From CAZNLS01 sp964573895 (lineage in GTDB: Bacteria > Acidobacteriota > Aminicenantia > UBA2199), in the NCBI GenBank assembly GCA_964573895.1, contig CAZNLS010000001.1:1-64000 (forward strand): a stretch of 64,000 nt of DNA. Direction: 5' to 3'. The translations under genes were made by a program, and so were the position numbers. Positions within the stretch are counted from its first letter, which is position 1. Each line of letters begins with the position of its first letter. The notes beneath the pieces are model-generated. The model had not been told where the DNA came from, made no database searches, and saw only the letters and a program-made list of their open reading frames with translations. Positions 27,501-36,599 of this stretch are shown here, in pieces.

Positions 27501-27679
27501 TAGGGGACCCATACACCAAGAAACGGAGGGTTAAACCCCGATGGAAGAAGATCAAGCTTTATTTTTGAATATGAAACAAATCCAATCACCAGTACCGCAA
27601 CAAGAATCATCGTTACTGTCACAGGCCTGTTTAGCGAAAATTTAGGTATCAGCCTTTCTCTAATCTTATAATTGTCCAT
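24563..27679 (-). CDS. RND efflux pump, inner-membrane subunit (second of two)
   Basis: A 1038-aa proton-driven RND transporter of the AcrB/HAE type: 12 helices, with large periplasmic loops after helices 1 and 7. Helix 4 carries SIGLVVDNAIVITENIYR, which keeps one of the two aspartates of AcrB (DN instead of DD). Helix 10 has VLIGVVVNNAIVLIDLVN, with Asn where AcrB has its relay lysine. It starts 2 bases after the preceding RND gene, so the two are co-translated and may form a heteromeric pump as MdtB and MdtC do. The substrate (drug, lipid or metal) is unknown. Confidence 0.88.
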   Translation of the reverse strand: MDNYKIRERLIPKFSLNRPVTVTMILVAVLVIGFVSYSKIKLDLLPSGFNPPFLGVWVPYPDANPKEIEEQIVKPMEGELKTVKDLKRIFSNSRTSGVWFWMEFAQGTNMDLAYAQVTDRIERGRALIPDEIENIFVRRFRNNDEPIIYMGVSYEGNIKDPYYATDKFINKQIEGIKGVANTEMFGLREKYIQIIINADMVKAYRVNLYTIMQRLMKDNFSMSSGYVYSGKNKLLLRSKSKFNSLEQIQNINIKEGVRLKNIAEVKYDFDEEQRSIMRVDGKLAGGIVAYKESEANTVEVCKAIIKKLEEQFKSRPELKGVNYFVFWNQGKVINDSINNLKTTMMWGGFFAFLILFLFLRRTRITLMLTLAIPLSLLVSIMIIYSIGWTLNSITMMGLMVSIGLVVDNAIVITENIYRLNGDGIGLKKAAVLGASEVGLAITLATLTTVVVFLPLMIMSGNSGMSFYLTRIGVPVIFALIASLLIALIFIPLASTFAIPKKTKIIYATHNKVTQVYQNLLVKSLKHRIDAILIIIIIIFSQFYPQKMMKKSDSAGGSSSDARIICRFPSNYSIEKVDKTLKFISDGIRKKDHIYHIDHISSRANNFRGRIEVYLKPDNATQWYQVIFRKLKNMFGISSYIRLSREELVADIKKNLPVIPGVRLRTSWRDQGGGEDSAYTFSLRGYDTGVLENLADEIEKQIKLVKGVINVETDSETGNDEIHIDVNRDKAYTIGLNPNYIGQVVAFNLRKRKISNYQDNEKEIPIYIKSDPRFRDSYAQLKNLFIQTESGTDTTLSSIANFTFHKSLGSIQRENGKSFMEVKVYFGDVDMRKMTAKIGKILKDFRFPTGYYYEEGRRGRRFRDQDQDLASALIFSIIFVFIIMGVLFESFILPLSVLIAIPAAFVGSYWLIFLTGTTFEIMAGIGLVVLIGVVVNNAIVLIDLVNQYRKSGMQREQAILVAGMNRFRPILMTALTTIFGLLPMALGNSGLIGIPYAPMGITLIGGLISATFITLFAVPIFYTYFDDLRIFFKNFLKRF

Positions 27680-27681
27680 AT

Positions 27682-30600
27682 TTATTTACTAAACCTGTTA
27701 TATACCAGGGGAATTAGTACAAGTGTTAAAAAAGTCGCACTTAACAGTCCTGCGATGACTGATATAGCCATCGGTGTCCTGATCTCAGTACCTTCTCCCA
27801 GACCAATTGCCATCGGTAATAGTCCAAGGACAGTCGTCATCGTTGTAATAAGGATAGGCCTCAGCCTGATCTTTCCAGCCTGCTTTATCGCTTCAATCTT
27901 TTCAACTCCCCGCTTTCTTAAAGTGTTTATATAATCGATAAGAACAATAGCATTGTTGACAACTATTCCTACCAGTGTGATTATACCTATATAGACTGTT
28001 ACTCCGACAGGAATATTCAGTACAAAGAGGGTCAAATAGACTCCGATAAGAGCCATCGGGATTGTAAACAGAATGAGGAAAGGATGTAAAAAGGATTCAA
28101 ATTGAGAAGCCATAACTATATATACAAGAAAAATTGCCAGTATCATCGCCATGGTCAGACTGTTTAAAGATGTTTTCATCTCCTTGTTCTGACCGGACAG
28201 GTCATATGTGAAATCCTCAGGCATGTTGTATTCATCAACTACATCATATATCTTTTTTACAGCATTTGTAAGGCTGATTCCGGCGATATTGGCAGAAATA
28301 ATTGCCGATCTATCCTGATTGACACGCCGTATTTCGTTAGGACCGTTAAGGATCTCTATCTTTGCAACACTATTCAGAAAAATCGGGATTTCTGCTCCGG
28401 GATTTATTATTAAATTATTTATGTTTTCAACCCTTTTCCTCTGATCTTCCTTTAAAAACACACGTATATCAACCCTGCGGTCTCTCTCTTTATATTTCGT
28501 GGGGACATTTCCCTCAACTTTATTTTTAACAAGTGTTGCAACATCAAACGCATTCAGCCCGAAATGTGACAACCTGTCTCTGTCAAATTCTATTACTAAC
28601 TCCGGAAAACCAGACTTTATACTGTTCTGTACATCTTTGAGCCCGTCAATATGTGATATTTTTTCATAAAGCTCTGTACTTACCCTTCGCAACTCCTTTA
28701 AGTTATACCCTTTTATAACAAGTTCGATAGGTGATTTGATAGTAAAGAGTGCAGGCCTTGAGATATTGAAATTCAGATCAGTATAATTCTTCAATATTGA
28801 CCTGATATTTGAGATTACAATTTCTTCCGAAGCCTGGATGTTTCCTCCCTTTTTTATATTTACAGTTATTTTCCCAACATGTTCCCCTACCTCTTTTTCA
28901 CTTAGTTCATCTTTGGTAGTTCCTGCAACATAGCTTGAATTACTTACAAGTGCAAGGGATGAAACATCTTTTGCTATCTCTTTTAGGATTTTATCGCTAT
29001 TGTCAACCGGTGTTCCCACTGGAAAAGTAGTATTCACATAAATTGTTCCCTGATGAACTTCGGGAATTAGTTCTTCTCCTATATTCGGGACCACCACAAA
29101 CATGGTAAACAGAAATATCAGAAGAACCGTAGTAATTATAACTTTATCGTTTTTTAAAGATCTGTCCAGCAGTTTAGGGTAATTGTCCGTAATAAATCCG
29201 ATAAATTTCCCGAAACCAATAGTAATCACTTTTATTACAGGTGCAATTAAAGTTAAAAACATAACCAGCAGTAGTTTTCCTACAATCAATAAAGTTCCGG
29301 CAAAGGTAAAAAAGATCCTGACAATAAGAAAAAACAGGGTGTTTACCAGATACCGGATTAGGTAGTAAAGATAGGAAAGTGTCATATCCCAAAGCAGAAG
29401 TTTTAATAGAAGCAAAACGAACATAAATATTTTTGAAATGAAATTTTTTCTCTTTAAAAATCCGGAAATGAATACATTTATGTTTTTCTTAAACCAGGGG
29501 GCACGCTCCGATACTGAATTCAAAAAATTCTTTACAGGATAATTTGAGAAATAGTTATCCCATGGGATTCTGTGCTTAACTGATTTCTTTTCAATTTTTT
29601 CAAATATTTCGGCGAAGTAGGCCCGTGTATCTCTTCCGGATAGAAGACCGGATATCGCCAGAACAGGATAGAATAAAACAAAAAAAGTAGTGGTCAATAT
29701 ATAAAGCAGGGCCAATAGAAATTCAAAAATAATAGTTCCTGAAAACTTTATTGCTTCAAAGAACATCATGAACCAGTTCCCGGTTGTCCTGTCTTTTTCA
29801 ACTCTGAATCTGAAACTGTTTTGGATTGGAAACTCTTTTCTTTTCATTTTTCTTGAAGCAAGCATTGGAATAAAAAACAGTGATACCAGAAGTGACGCCA
29901 GGAGAGAAAAGACAACAGAGAGTGAAAGATCTCCGAATATCTGGCCTGCAACACCCTCAACAAATACAATTGGGAAGAAAACTGCAATTGTAGTAAGTGT
30001 GGAGGCGATTACAGCTCCTCCGACTTCTGATACACCTCTCACCGCAGACTCTACCCATCCATCACCCTCCTCTCTGCACCTGAATATACTTTCCATAACA
30101 ACAATTGAGCTGTCCACAAGCATTCCGATACCAAGTGCAAGCCCTCCGAGAGACATTATATTAAGGCTGACTTTAAACAGGTTCAATGGAGCAAATGTCG
30201 TTATTATTGACAGAGGTATTGCTATTGCAACAATAAGAGTTGTGGAAAAATGCCTCAGGAAAAGGTATAGAACAAGTATTGCAAAAATTCCTCCGAGAAC
30301 TGCTGTATTTTTCACCTCGTTTATTGAATTTTCTATAAATATAGATTGATCTGATAATATTTTATAATCAATATTTTTCGGAAGTCTCCATGAGATGAAA
30401 TTAGTCATCTGCTTATGAACTGCTCTTTGTTTAAAAGCTGCTCTTCCTTTGGCAAATGTTTTCTTCATTTTTCCGAGATTTTTTACATAATTTTGCTGTT
30501 CGGGTGTGCCAAAAAGTTTTTCCTTTACTCTTTTACTGACATCGACTATATTGGCATCGGCTTCCTTGAATATATTTATTTCGATACTTTCAAATCCGTC

Positions 30601-31422
30601 AACCCTGGTTATTACCTTTCTCTCCTTATGACTTTCAACAACAGTTGCAATATCCTTCAATCTTATGGAAATATTACCTCTTTTTACAATAATTATATTT
30701 CCTATTTCCCTGACTGATTTAAATTCATTTAAAGTTCTTACTATATATTCTGTCTTACCCTCTTTTATATTACCTCCGGCAAGATTTATATTTTCCTGTG
30801 TTAATCTTCGGGTTACTACGTTAAAGTCAATTTTTGTAGTTGCAAGTTTCTTTTCATCTATTTTTACAAGTATCTCTTTTTCATAACCGCCCTTCACTCT
30901 TGCTGCTGCAACACCCGGCACAGACTCCAACTCTCTTGCTATTTCATCCTCTACAATTTCCCTCAATCTTACCAGGGGAATATCACTCACGATCCCGATT
31001 CTTAATACAGGATCAAGTGAAGGATCATATCGAAGTATCATTGGACGTTCAACAGCCTTGTCAAGATAAGTCTGGTCGATTTTTTCCCTTATCTCCTGTG
31101 CAGATCTGTCGAGATTTACATTCCATGTGAACTCCAGGATTATATCGGATTGCTCCGGTCGGGACACAGAAGTAATCGATACCAGATCTTTTATCAGGCT
31201 CAGCTGTTCCTCCAGAGGTCTCGAGACAACATTCTCCACTTCTTCCGGAGCAGCTCCCGAGTATTCGGTTCTAATTGTGTATGTTGGATAGGAAATCTCG
31301 GGCATCAGTTCCCAGCTTAATCTCTTAAGGCTGACATACCCAAACACGGCTATTCCTATCGTGATCATCAGAATAGCAACCGGTTTTTTTACAGTAAATT
31401 CGAATTTTGATTTAAATTTCAT
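27682..31422 (-). CDS. RND efflux pump, enlarged inner-membrane subunit (first of two)
   Basis: A 1246-aa RND transporter, about 200 residues longer than usual. The first half ends normally (helix 4 GIGMLVDSSIVVMESIF, then VEGVAGQIFGDLSLSVVFSL). The extra length lies between the halves, roughly residues 540-750. It contains four or five added hydrophobic stretches (for example FEFLLALLYILTTTFFVLFY and IFMFVLLLLKLLLWDMTLSY) before the second half resumes at RSLKNDKVIITT. Helix 10 is VGIVVNNAIVLIDYIN, again without the AcrB lysine. It sits between the adaptor and the second RND gene in one operon. Confidence 0.85.
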   Translation of the reverse strand: MKFKSKFEFTVKKPVAILMITIGIAVFGYVSLKRLSWELMPEISYPTYTIRTEYSGAAPEEVENVVSRPLEEQLSLIKDLVSITSVSRPEQSDIILEFTWNVNLDRSAQEIREKIDQTYLDKAVERPMILRYDPSLDPVLRIGIVSDIPLVRLREIVEDEIARELESVPGVAAARVKGGYEKEILVKIDEKKLATTKIDFNVVTRRLTQENINLAGGNIKEGKTEYIVRTLNEFKSVREIGNIIIVKRGNISIRLKDIATVVESHKERKVITRVDGFESIEINIFKEADANIVDVSKRVKEKLFGTPEQQNYVKNLGKMKKTFAKGRAAFKQRAVHKQMTNFISWRLPKNIDYKILSDQSIFIENSINEVKNTAVLGGIFAILVLYLFLRHFSTTLIVAIAIPLSIITTFAPLNLFKVSLNIMSLGGLALGIGMLVDSSIVVMESIFRCREEGDGWVESAVRGVSEVGGAVIASTLTTIAVFFPIVFVEGVAGQIFGDLSLSVVFSLLASLLVSLFFIPMLASRKMKRKEFPIQNSFRFRVEKDRTTGNWFMMFFEAIKFSGTIIFEFLLALLYILTTTFFVLFYPVLAISGLLSGRDTRAYFAEIFEKIEKKSVKHRIPWDNYFSNYPVKNFLNSVSERAPWFKKNINVFISGFLKRKNFISKIFMFVLLLLKLLLWDMTLSYLYYLIRYLVNTLFFLIVRIFFTFAGTLLIVGKLLLVMFLTLIAPVIKVITIGFGKFIGFITDNYPKLLDRSLKNDKVIITTVLLIFLFTMFVVVPNIGEELIPEVHQGTIYVNTTFPVGTPVDNSDKILKEIAKDVSSLALVSNSSYVAGTTKDELSEKEVGEHVGKITVNIKKGGNIQASEEIVISNIRSILKNYTDLNFNISRPALFTIKSPIELVIKGYNLKELRRVSTELYEKISHIDGLKDVQNSIKSGFPELVIEFDRDRLSHFGLNAFDVATLVKNKVEGNVPTKYKERDRRVDIRVFLKEDQRKRVENINNLIINPGAEIPIFLNSVAKIEILNGPNEIRRVNQDRSAIISANIAGISLTNAVKKIYDVVDEYNMPEDFTYDLSGQNKEMKTSLNSLTMAMILAIFLVYIVMASQFESFLHPFLILFTIPMALIGVYLTLFVLNIPVGVTVYIGIITLVGIVVNNAIVLIDYINTLRKRGVEKIEAIKQAGKIRLRPILITTMTTVLGLLPMAIGLGEGTEIRTPMAISVIAGLLSATFLTLVLIPLVYNRFSK

Positions 31423-31436
31423 TTTGCTTTCTTCTT

Positions 31437-32552
31437 TTAGAGAAGTGATTTTACAAGTTTTACTTTAGAATTGTTTTTGAGAGTACTCTTCCCTGCGGAA
31501 ACCAGCTTGTCTCCCATTACAATCCCACTTGAAACTTCAACTTTTCTTCCGTCGTCAAAACCTGTTTTTACTTCCACTTTTATTGCAATATTTTTTTTGT
31601 TTACTTTAAATACAAAAACCCTTCCTTCTTCAAAAAGAAGAATATCCTTTGTCACAAGAATCACATTTTTATGTACTTTTTTTATCACTTTTACATTTAC
31701 AAACTGGCCGACCACCAGCTTGTTCCTCAAATCTCTCACACCTACAGTAATCTTGAAAGTGCCGCTCTGGGGATCTATTGCAGGTGAGATTCTTTTTACA
31801 TATCCATTGAGTTCGACATTGCCGGCTGATACCACGGTTTTTTGTTTTAAGTATATATTACCATTCTCCTGCTCCGGAACATTTATAACAGCAATCTTTT
31901 CCTTCATATAAACTACTGAAAATGTTAATTGGGCTGTGGTTATCTTGTTCCCGACTCTGATATATCTTTTTGTAACAAGTCCTGAAATAGGAGATTTAAT
32001 CCTTGTATACGAAAGAAGCAGTTTCTTCTGTTCCCAGTCAAGTTTGCTTTTTTGAAGACTGAACTTAAGCTTGTCATATTCTTCTCTGCTTATCAGCTCT
32101 TTTTCAAAAATCTCCTTCTGCCTCGAAAATTCTATTTTCTGCTGTTCATAGGTTATCTTGTCTCTTTTCTCATTTATTACCGCCTCTCTGTCATCAAGAC
32201 GGGCAAGAACATCTCCTTTTTTAACAGCATCACCTTCATCTTTGTAGATCTCTTCAATGATCCCTGAAGTCATCGGGTATATGTCTACGGTTTTTTCCGA
32301 ATCTATATTACTCGAAAACAGAAGGAAAGAATTTATATCACCTTTTTCAGGCAATTTTACGGAGACGGGGATCAGGTCTGTATCCTTTCCCGGTTTCCCA
32401 TTGAATTTTTTTCCTCTTTGTTCACCGGAATCGGCAATTTTTTTATTATCATTGCTTTTTGTTGCATTATTATTCTCTTTATTTCCGGAACATGAAACCA
32501 TTAAAAAAGTTAACGCTAAAATCGTAAAAAATGCTGTTTTAATCATTTTCAT
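31437..32552 (-). CDS. RND periplasmic adaptor (membrane fusion lipoprotein)
   Basis: HlyD/AcrA-type adaptor linking the RND pumps to an outer-membrane channel. I use ATG 32552 rather than an upstream start because AGGAG lies 7 bases before it and the product then begins with a lipoprotein signal (MKMIKTAFFTILALTFLMVS, then Cys). The barrel-sandwich half (IYPMTSGIIEEIYKDEGDAV, then KGDVLARLDDREAV), a coiled-coil hairpin and the second half (KSPISGLVTKRYIRVGNKI) are complete, followed by beta-barrel segments. It is 371 aa. It leads the operon; no TolC-like gene is present. Confidence 0.88.
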   Translation of the reverse strand: MKMIKTAFFTILALTFLMVSCSGNKENNNATKSNDNKKIADSGEQRGKKFNGKPGKDTDLIPVSVKLPEKGDINSFLLFSSNIDSEKTVDIYPMTSGIIEEIYKDEGDAVKKGDVLARLDDREAVINEKRDKITYEQQKIEFSRQKEIFEKELISREEYDKLKFSLQKSKLDWEQKKLLLSYTRIKSPISGLVTKRYIRVGNKITTAQLTFSVVYMKEKIAVINVPEQENGNIYLKQKTVVSAGNVELNGYVKRISPAIDPQSGTFKITVGVRDLRNKLVVGQFVNVKVIKKVHKNVILVTKDILLFEEGRVFVFKVNKKNIAIKVEVKTGFDDGRKVEVSSGIVMGDKLVSAGKSTLKNNSKVKLVKSLL

Positions 32553-32703
32553 TATCTGACTCCTATCTATCAAACTGCAAAAATCTCGTATCAGCTTCTC
32601 AGAAAATATAACGAAAAAATTAAAAAAAAGTTTTAATATTTTTTGTAATCTTCCTGAAATTACTGGAAAAATCAGTTCTTCTTCACTTAAGATCAATCTA
32701 AAA

Positions 32704-32733
32704 TTGAATTATTATTTAAAACTGTGATATATT
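32704..32733 (+). promoter_or_regulatory. candidate promoter of the TRAP operon
   Basis: TTGAAT (32704-32709), 18 bases, TATATT (32728-32733) lies 33 bases before the tatT start, in the 213-bp divergent region shared with the efflux operon. GAAGTGGAG serves as ribosome-binding site. The match is fair, not strong. Confidence 0.4.
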
Positions 32734-32765
32734 ATTCTCAACAATCATAAAGAAGTGGAGACAAT

Positions 32766-33725
32766 ATGTTGTCATTATTGAAAAAATATCTTTCAATTAT
32801 AATTCTTCCGGCATTACTACTGATAAATTCATGTTCTATAAATAAATTTGTCATTAACAAAGTCGGAGACGCTTTAACCGGTTCAGGTTCAAGTACTGTA
32901 TTTACAGGAGATAACGATCCGGAACTTGTCGGCGATGCTCTTCCTTTTGCAATAAAGATGTATGAATCACTTCTGAATTCCGCACCTTACCACAGGGGCC
33001 TTCAGCTTCAGACCGGAAGTCTCTATGTGATGTATGCAAATGCTTTTCTTGACAATCCATCAAGCATGATGAGTGATGACAGATATGAGAAAAAAGAGTT
33101 TTTAATGAAAAGAGCCAAAAACCTCTATCTGAGAGGCAGGGATATCCTTCTTGATTCTTTGGAAAAAAGATATCCCGGATTTATGTCAAAATTAAATTCA
33201 AAAAACCCCGAATCAGCATTCAATAAAATAAAAAAAAATGAAGCTCCGTTTTTTTACTGGGCTGCAGCAGGGTGGATAGGGGCATTTTCGATTGACCCTT
33301 TTGACATGAAACTTGGAATAACCCTTCCGAGAGCTAATGCCATGATGAAAAAAGTAACGGAACTTGATAAAAATTTCAGCAGGGGGGCAATATTTGACTT
33401 TTACATTTCATACTACGGTTCACTCCCGGATTATATGGGCGGAGACGTAAAAAAGGCAAGAGCAAATTTCAATGATTCAATAGAGTACTATAAAGGGAAA
33501 ACAGCATCGCCGTATGTCTCTCTGGCAACAACTGTTTCAATCAAGACTCAGAACATAAAGGAGTTCAGGGATCTGTTAAAAAAAGCAATAAAAGTTGATA
33601 TCTCAAAAGACCCCGATAACAGACTTGTTAATATTCTGAATATAAGAAAAGCCAAATGGTATTTAGCACATGAAGAAGATTTTTTTCTAACAACTGACGA
33701 GGAGAACAGAGATGAAAAAAAATAG
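32766..33725 (+). CDS. tatT: TatT-like TRAP transporter-associated lipoprotein
   Basis: A 319-aa lipoprotein: signal ILPALLLINSC, then a helical TPR-like body (residues 50-300). The segment DPELVGDALPFAIKMYESLL, followed by GSLYVMYANAFLDNP and FYWAAAGWIGAFSID, matches TatT (Tp0956 of Treponema pallidum). That protein forms a trimer with pores and binds the DctP-type subunit, possibly delivering hydrophobic ligands to it. It overlaps the dctP-like gene by 14 bases. TatT-linked TRAP systems are proposed to import lipids or fatty acids; the ligand here is inferred. Confidence 0.82.
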   Translation: MLSLLKKYLSIIILPALLLINSCSINKFVINKVGDALTGSGSSTVFTGDNDPELVGDALPFAIKMYESLLNSAPYHRGLQLQTGSLYVMYANAFLDNPSSMMSDDRYEKKEFLMKRAKNLYLRGRDILLDSLEKRYPGFMSKLNSKNPESAFNKIKKNEAPFFYWAAAGWIGAFSIDPFDMKLGITLPRANAMMKKVTELDKNFSRGAIFDFYISYYGSLPDYMGGDVKKARANFNDSIEYYKGKTASPYVSLATTVSIKTQNIKEFRDLLKKAIKVDISKDPDNRLVNILNIRKAKWYLAHEEDFFLTTDEENRDEKK

Positions 33726-34713
33726 GATAACATTTTGTACAATACTATTTTTTTGTTCATCGGTAATATTTTCGATGACCATTAAAATCGGTAGTGTCGC
33801 TCCATTAAAATCACCATGGGACAAAGCTCTCCGTGAAATGGCCAGAGAATGGAAGAAAATTTCCAACGGAAAGATCATTGTGAAAATATATCCCGGTGGT
33901 ATTGCCGGTAGTGAAAAAAACATGATAACCAAAATAAAAATACGGCAGCTTCAGGGAGCCGTATTCACTAACAGGGGGTTAACAAAGATATATTCCGATT
34001 TTTATGTTTTAAATGTTCCTTTTGCATTCTCAAGTGATAAAGAATTTCTTTATGTTGTAGAAAGAATGAATCCGGTCTTTGAAAAAAAAATACGTGAGAA
34101 AGGTTACAAAGTGATAATTTGGTCAATGGCCGGATGGGTGAGACTCTTCGGCAAAAACCCTTTGATCTACCCAAAAGATCTGAAAAAATTGAAACTTTCA
34201 TTTGCTACCGGAGAGCCTGAACTTGAACAAGCCTGGCGCAAATCAGGGTTTCAGGTTATCCCAAACGAGTTGAAAGATATGCTCATGGCCCTCCAGAGCG
34301 GAATGGTAAGTGCATTTTACCTCCCACCGCTTATAGCAGCATCAGGACAATATTTTCCCCTTGCACCAAATATGAATCCATTACGAATCGCACCAATATA
34401 CGGGGGCATAGTTCTCTCAAACCGGGTATGGGAAAGAATTCCGCTGGATCTGAGAAAGAAATTCTCAAAGGTCACAAAGAGATTGGCAGCAGAACTTTAC
34501 AAAAAAACCGGAAACCTGGAACAGGAAGCAATCGATACAATGAAAAAGAACGGCCTGAAGATTCCTCCGCTCCCAAAGGATGCAATTTCATTATGGAGAA
34601 AATCCGCCAGGAAGGGGATGGATCTTCTTATTGACAATGTGTTTTCTCGTGAAATCTACGACATGATGATAAAGTATCGAAATGAATTCAATGGAAAAAA
34701 CAGAACACATTAA
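33712..34713 (+). CDS. dctP: TRAP transporter solute-binding protein (DctP/TatP type)
   Basis: A 333-aa periplasmic binding protein with a signal peptide (RITFCTILFFCSSVIFS) and the DctP fold. IKIGSVAPLKSPWDKALREM is the start of the mature domain. KIYPGGIAGSEKNMITKIK and VIWSMAGWVRLFGKNP are family segments, and ALQSGMVSAFYLPPL is the ligand-cleft loop. It delivers a carboxylate or hydrophobic ligand to the DctQM membrane part. The overlaps with tatT and dctQM show an operon. Confidence 0.88.
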   Translation: MKKNRITFCTILFFCSSVIFSMTIKIGSVAPLKSPWDKALREMAREWKKISNGKIIVKIYPGGIAGSEKNMITKIKIRQLQGAVFTNRGLTKIYSDFYVLNVPFAFSSDKEFLYVVERMNPVFEKKIREKGYKVIIWSMAGWVRLFGKNPLIYPKDLKKLKLSFATGEPELEQAWRKSGFQVIPNELKDMLMALQSGMVSAFYLPPLIAASGQYFPLAPNMNPLRIAPIYGGIVLSNRVWERIPLDLRKKFSKVTKRLAAELYKKTGNLEQEAIDTMKKNGLKIPPLPKDAISLWRKSARKGMDLLIDNVFSREIYDMMIKYRNEFNGKNRTH

Positions 34714-36559
34714 AAAATTTTTTCACAAAGCAGAAAATTTTTCAGCTTACATTGCATTCGGACTCCTTGCATTCTTCCCGGTTCTTGAAGTTGTTGCGAG
34801 GAAATTTTTCCATACAGGTGTTGAGGGATCGACAGAATACACACATCACCTTGTCCTTGTTGTAACATTTCTCGGTGGGATGATCACAGCCAGAGAGAAA
34901 AAACACCTTTCGGTCTCATTAAATATAAAATTAAACGATACTGCAAACAGTTTGATCTCGTCAGTCGTAGCAATTATATCATCTGCATTCTCTTTTGCTT
35001 TCGCTTGGGCCTCTCTCTCATTTTCGTTCACTGCATTCGACATGTCTCAGAAAATTGATTTTGTCCCTATCAGGTTAATAACACTCTTTATGTTTCTTGG
35101 ATTTCTTGTTATGGGTGTCAGGTTCGGACTTTATCCAAAAATCAAAAAATTAAGATCCGTTACACTTATTTCCGGGATTGTTTTGGGCAGCATACTGGGG
35201 CTGGGATCGATTACAAACTTTTTCATGGTAATAATTCAGAATCCATGGCCTTTTCTCGACAAATTGGGAGCTGTATCGATGTCCATAAACTCAGCTCTCT
35301 TTTTACCCCTGATTGCTATTCTCCTGATGTCAGCATTCTTCGAAATGCCTATTTTTATCATACTCGGCGGAATTGCTTTTATGCTCTTTACAAAAGGACT
35401 TGGCTCACCGGAAATTATACCGAACGAATCTTACTACATGCTGATAAGCCACTCAATTCCGGCTATTCCCCTCTTTACATTGACAGGCTTCATTCTCTCT
35501 GAAAGTAAAGCGGGCGAAAGGCTTGTCGGGCTTTTCCGTGCCCTTTTCTCATGGCTGCCCGGAGGCCTTGCAGTTATGGCAATTCTTGTAAGCGCTTTTT
35601 TTACAACTTTTACAGGAGCATCGGGAGTTACAATCCTGGCACTTGGAGCACTATTGTCATATGTCCTGATAGAAAGCAAATATGAGAAGAGGTTCAGCGT
35701 TGGACTCCTCACTTCTTCCGGAAGCATTGGTCTGCTCTTTCCCCCGAGCCTCCCGATCATCATCTATGGTGTTACTGCTCAGGTAAGTATTAAAGAGATG
35801 TTCAAAGGGGGAATAATTCCCGGATTCCTGATGATCCTCGCACTGGTGCTTTTCACTACCAGATATGCAGGCAGGAGAAAAATAGAGAGAGAACCTTTCA
35901 ATCTGAAATCATCGCTTCTGGCGATTAAAGTTTCACTATGGGAAATTCTTCTGCCTGTCGTGATCTTACTCTTCTTTTTCGGCGGGATAACAACTCTGGT
36001 CGAGAGTGCCGCTATCTCGGTAGTTTACGCAATAATTGTCGAAGTATTTATAAACAGGGATCTAAGGATAAAAGATCTTTCAAATGTCATGTTGAAAGCA
36101 CTGCCGATCATTGGAGGAGTTCTTGTGATTCTCGCTCTGGCAAAGGGACTATCATATTATATTGTTGATGCGGAAATTCCAATGAAATTGACTGCATGGG
36201 TTAAGGCAAATATTGCTTCAAAATATGTTTTTTTACTACTATTAAATTTTGCACTATTAATAACAGGTATGTTTATGGATATATTTTCTGCAATACTTGT
36301 TGTTGTTCCACTGATTATACCTCTCGGGAACATTTTCGGAATTCATCCTGTTCATCTTGGAATAATCTTCCTTGCAAACATGGAATTAGGCTACCTGACT
36401 CCCCCCGTCGGACTCAATCTCTTTCTTTCGTCTTACAGATTTGAAGAGCCAATGACACGGGTTTACAAGGATGTAATTCCCTTCTTTTTGATTATGCTTA
36501 TTTCTGTTCTTCTTATAACATATCTTCCTTTCCTGAGTACAATCTTATTGGCAAATTAG
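34682..36559 (+). CDS. dctQM: fused TRAP transporter membrane protein DctQM
   Basis: A 625-aa fusion. The first 160 residues are the four-helix DctQ subunit (FPVLEVVARKFFHTGVEGS is the typical Q-subunit motif). The rest is the 12-helix DctM elevator transporter, with FTGASGVTILALGALL, GSIGLLFPPSLPIIIYG and GYLTPPVGLNLFL, the duplicated substrate/sodium-site hairpins. It uses a Na+ gradient to move ligand handed over by the DctP protein. The start overlaps the dctP stop; ATG 34691 is an alternative. Confidence 0.9.
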   Translation: MNSMEKTEHIKKFFHKAENFSAYIAFGLLAFFPVLEVVARKFFHTGVEGSTEYTHHLVLVVTFLGGMITAREKKHLSVSLNIKLNDTANSLISSVVAIISSAFSFAFAWASLSFSFTAFDMSQKIDFVPIRLITLFMFLGFLVMGVRFGLYPKIKKLRSVTLISGIVLGSILGLGSITNFFMVIIQNPWPFLDKLGAVSMSINSALFLPLIAILLMSAFFEMPIFIILGGIAFMLFTKGLGSPEIIPNESYYMLISHSIPAIPLFTLTGFILSESKAGERLVGLFRALFSWLPGGLAVMAILVSAFFTTFTGASGVTILALGALLSYVLIESKYEKRFSVGLLTSSGSIGLLFPPSLPIIIYGVTAQVSIKEMFKGGIIPGFLMILALVLFTTRYAGRRKIEREPFNLKSSLLAIKVSLWEILLPVVILLFFFGGITTLVESAAISVVYAIIVEVFINRDLRIKDLSNVMLKALPIIGGVLVILALAKGLSYYIVDAEIPMKLTAWVKANIASKYVFLLLLNFALLITGMFMDIFSAILVVVPLIIPLGNIFGIHPVHLGIIFLANMELGYLTPPVGLNLFLSSYRFEEPMTRVYKDVIPFFLIMLISVLLITYLPFLSTILLAN

Positions 36560-36599
36560 AGTCTGATCTATGCTATAATTCCTATAGAAGCAGGAAAAT

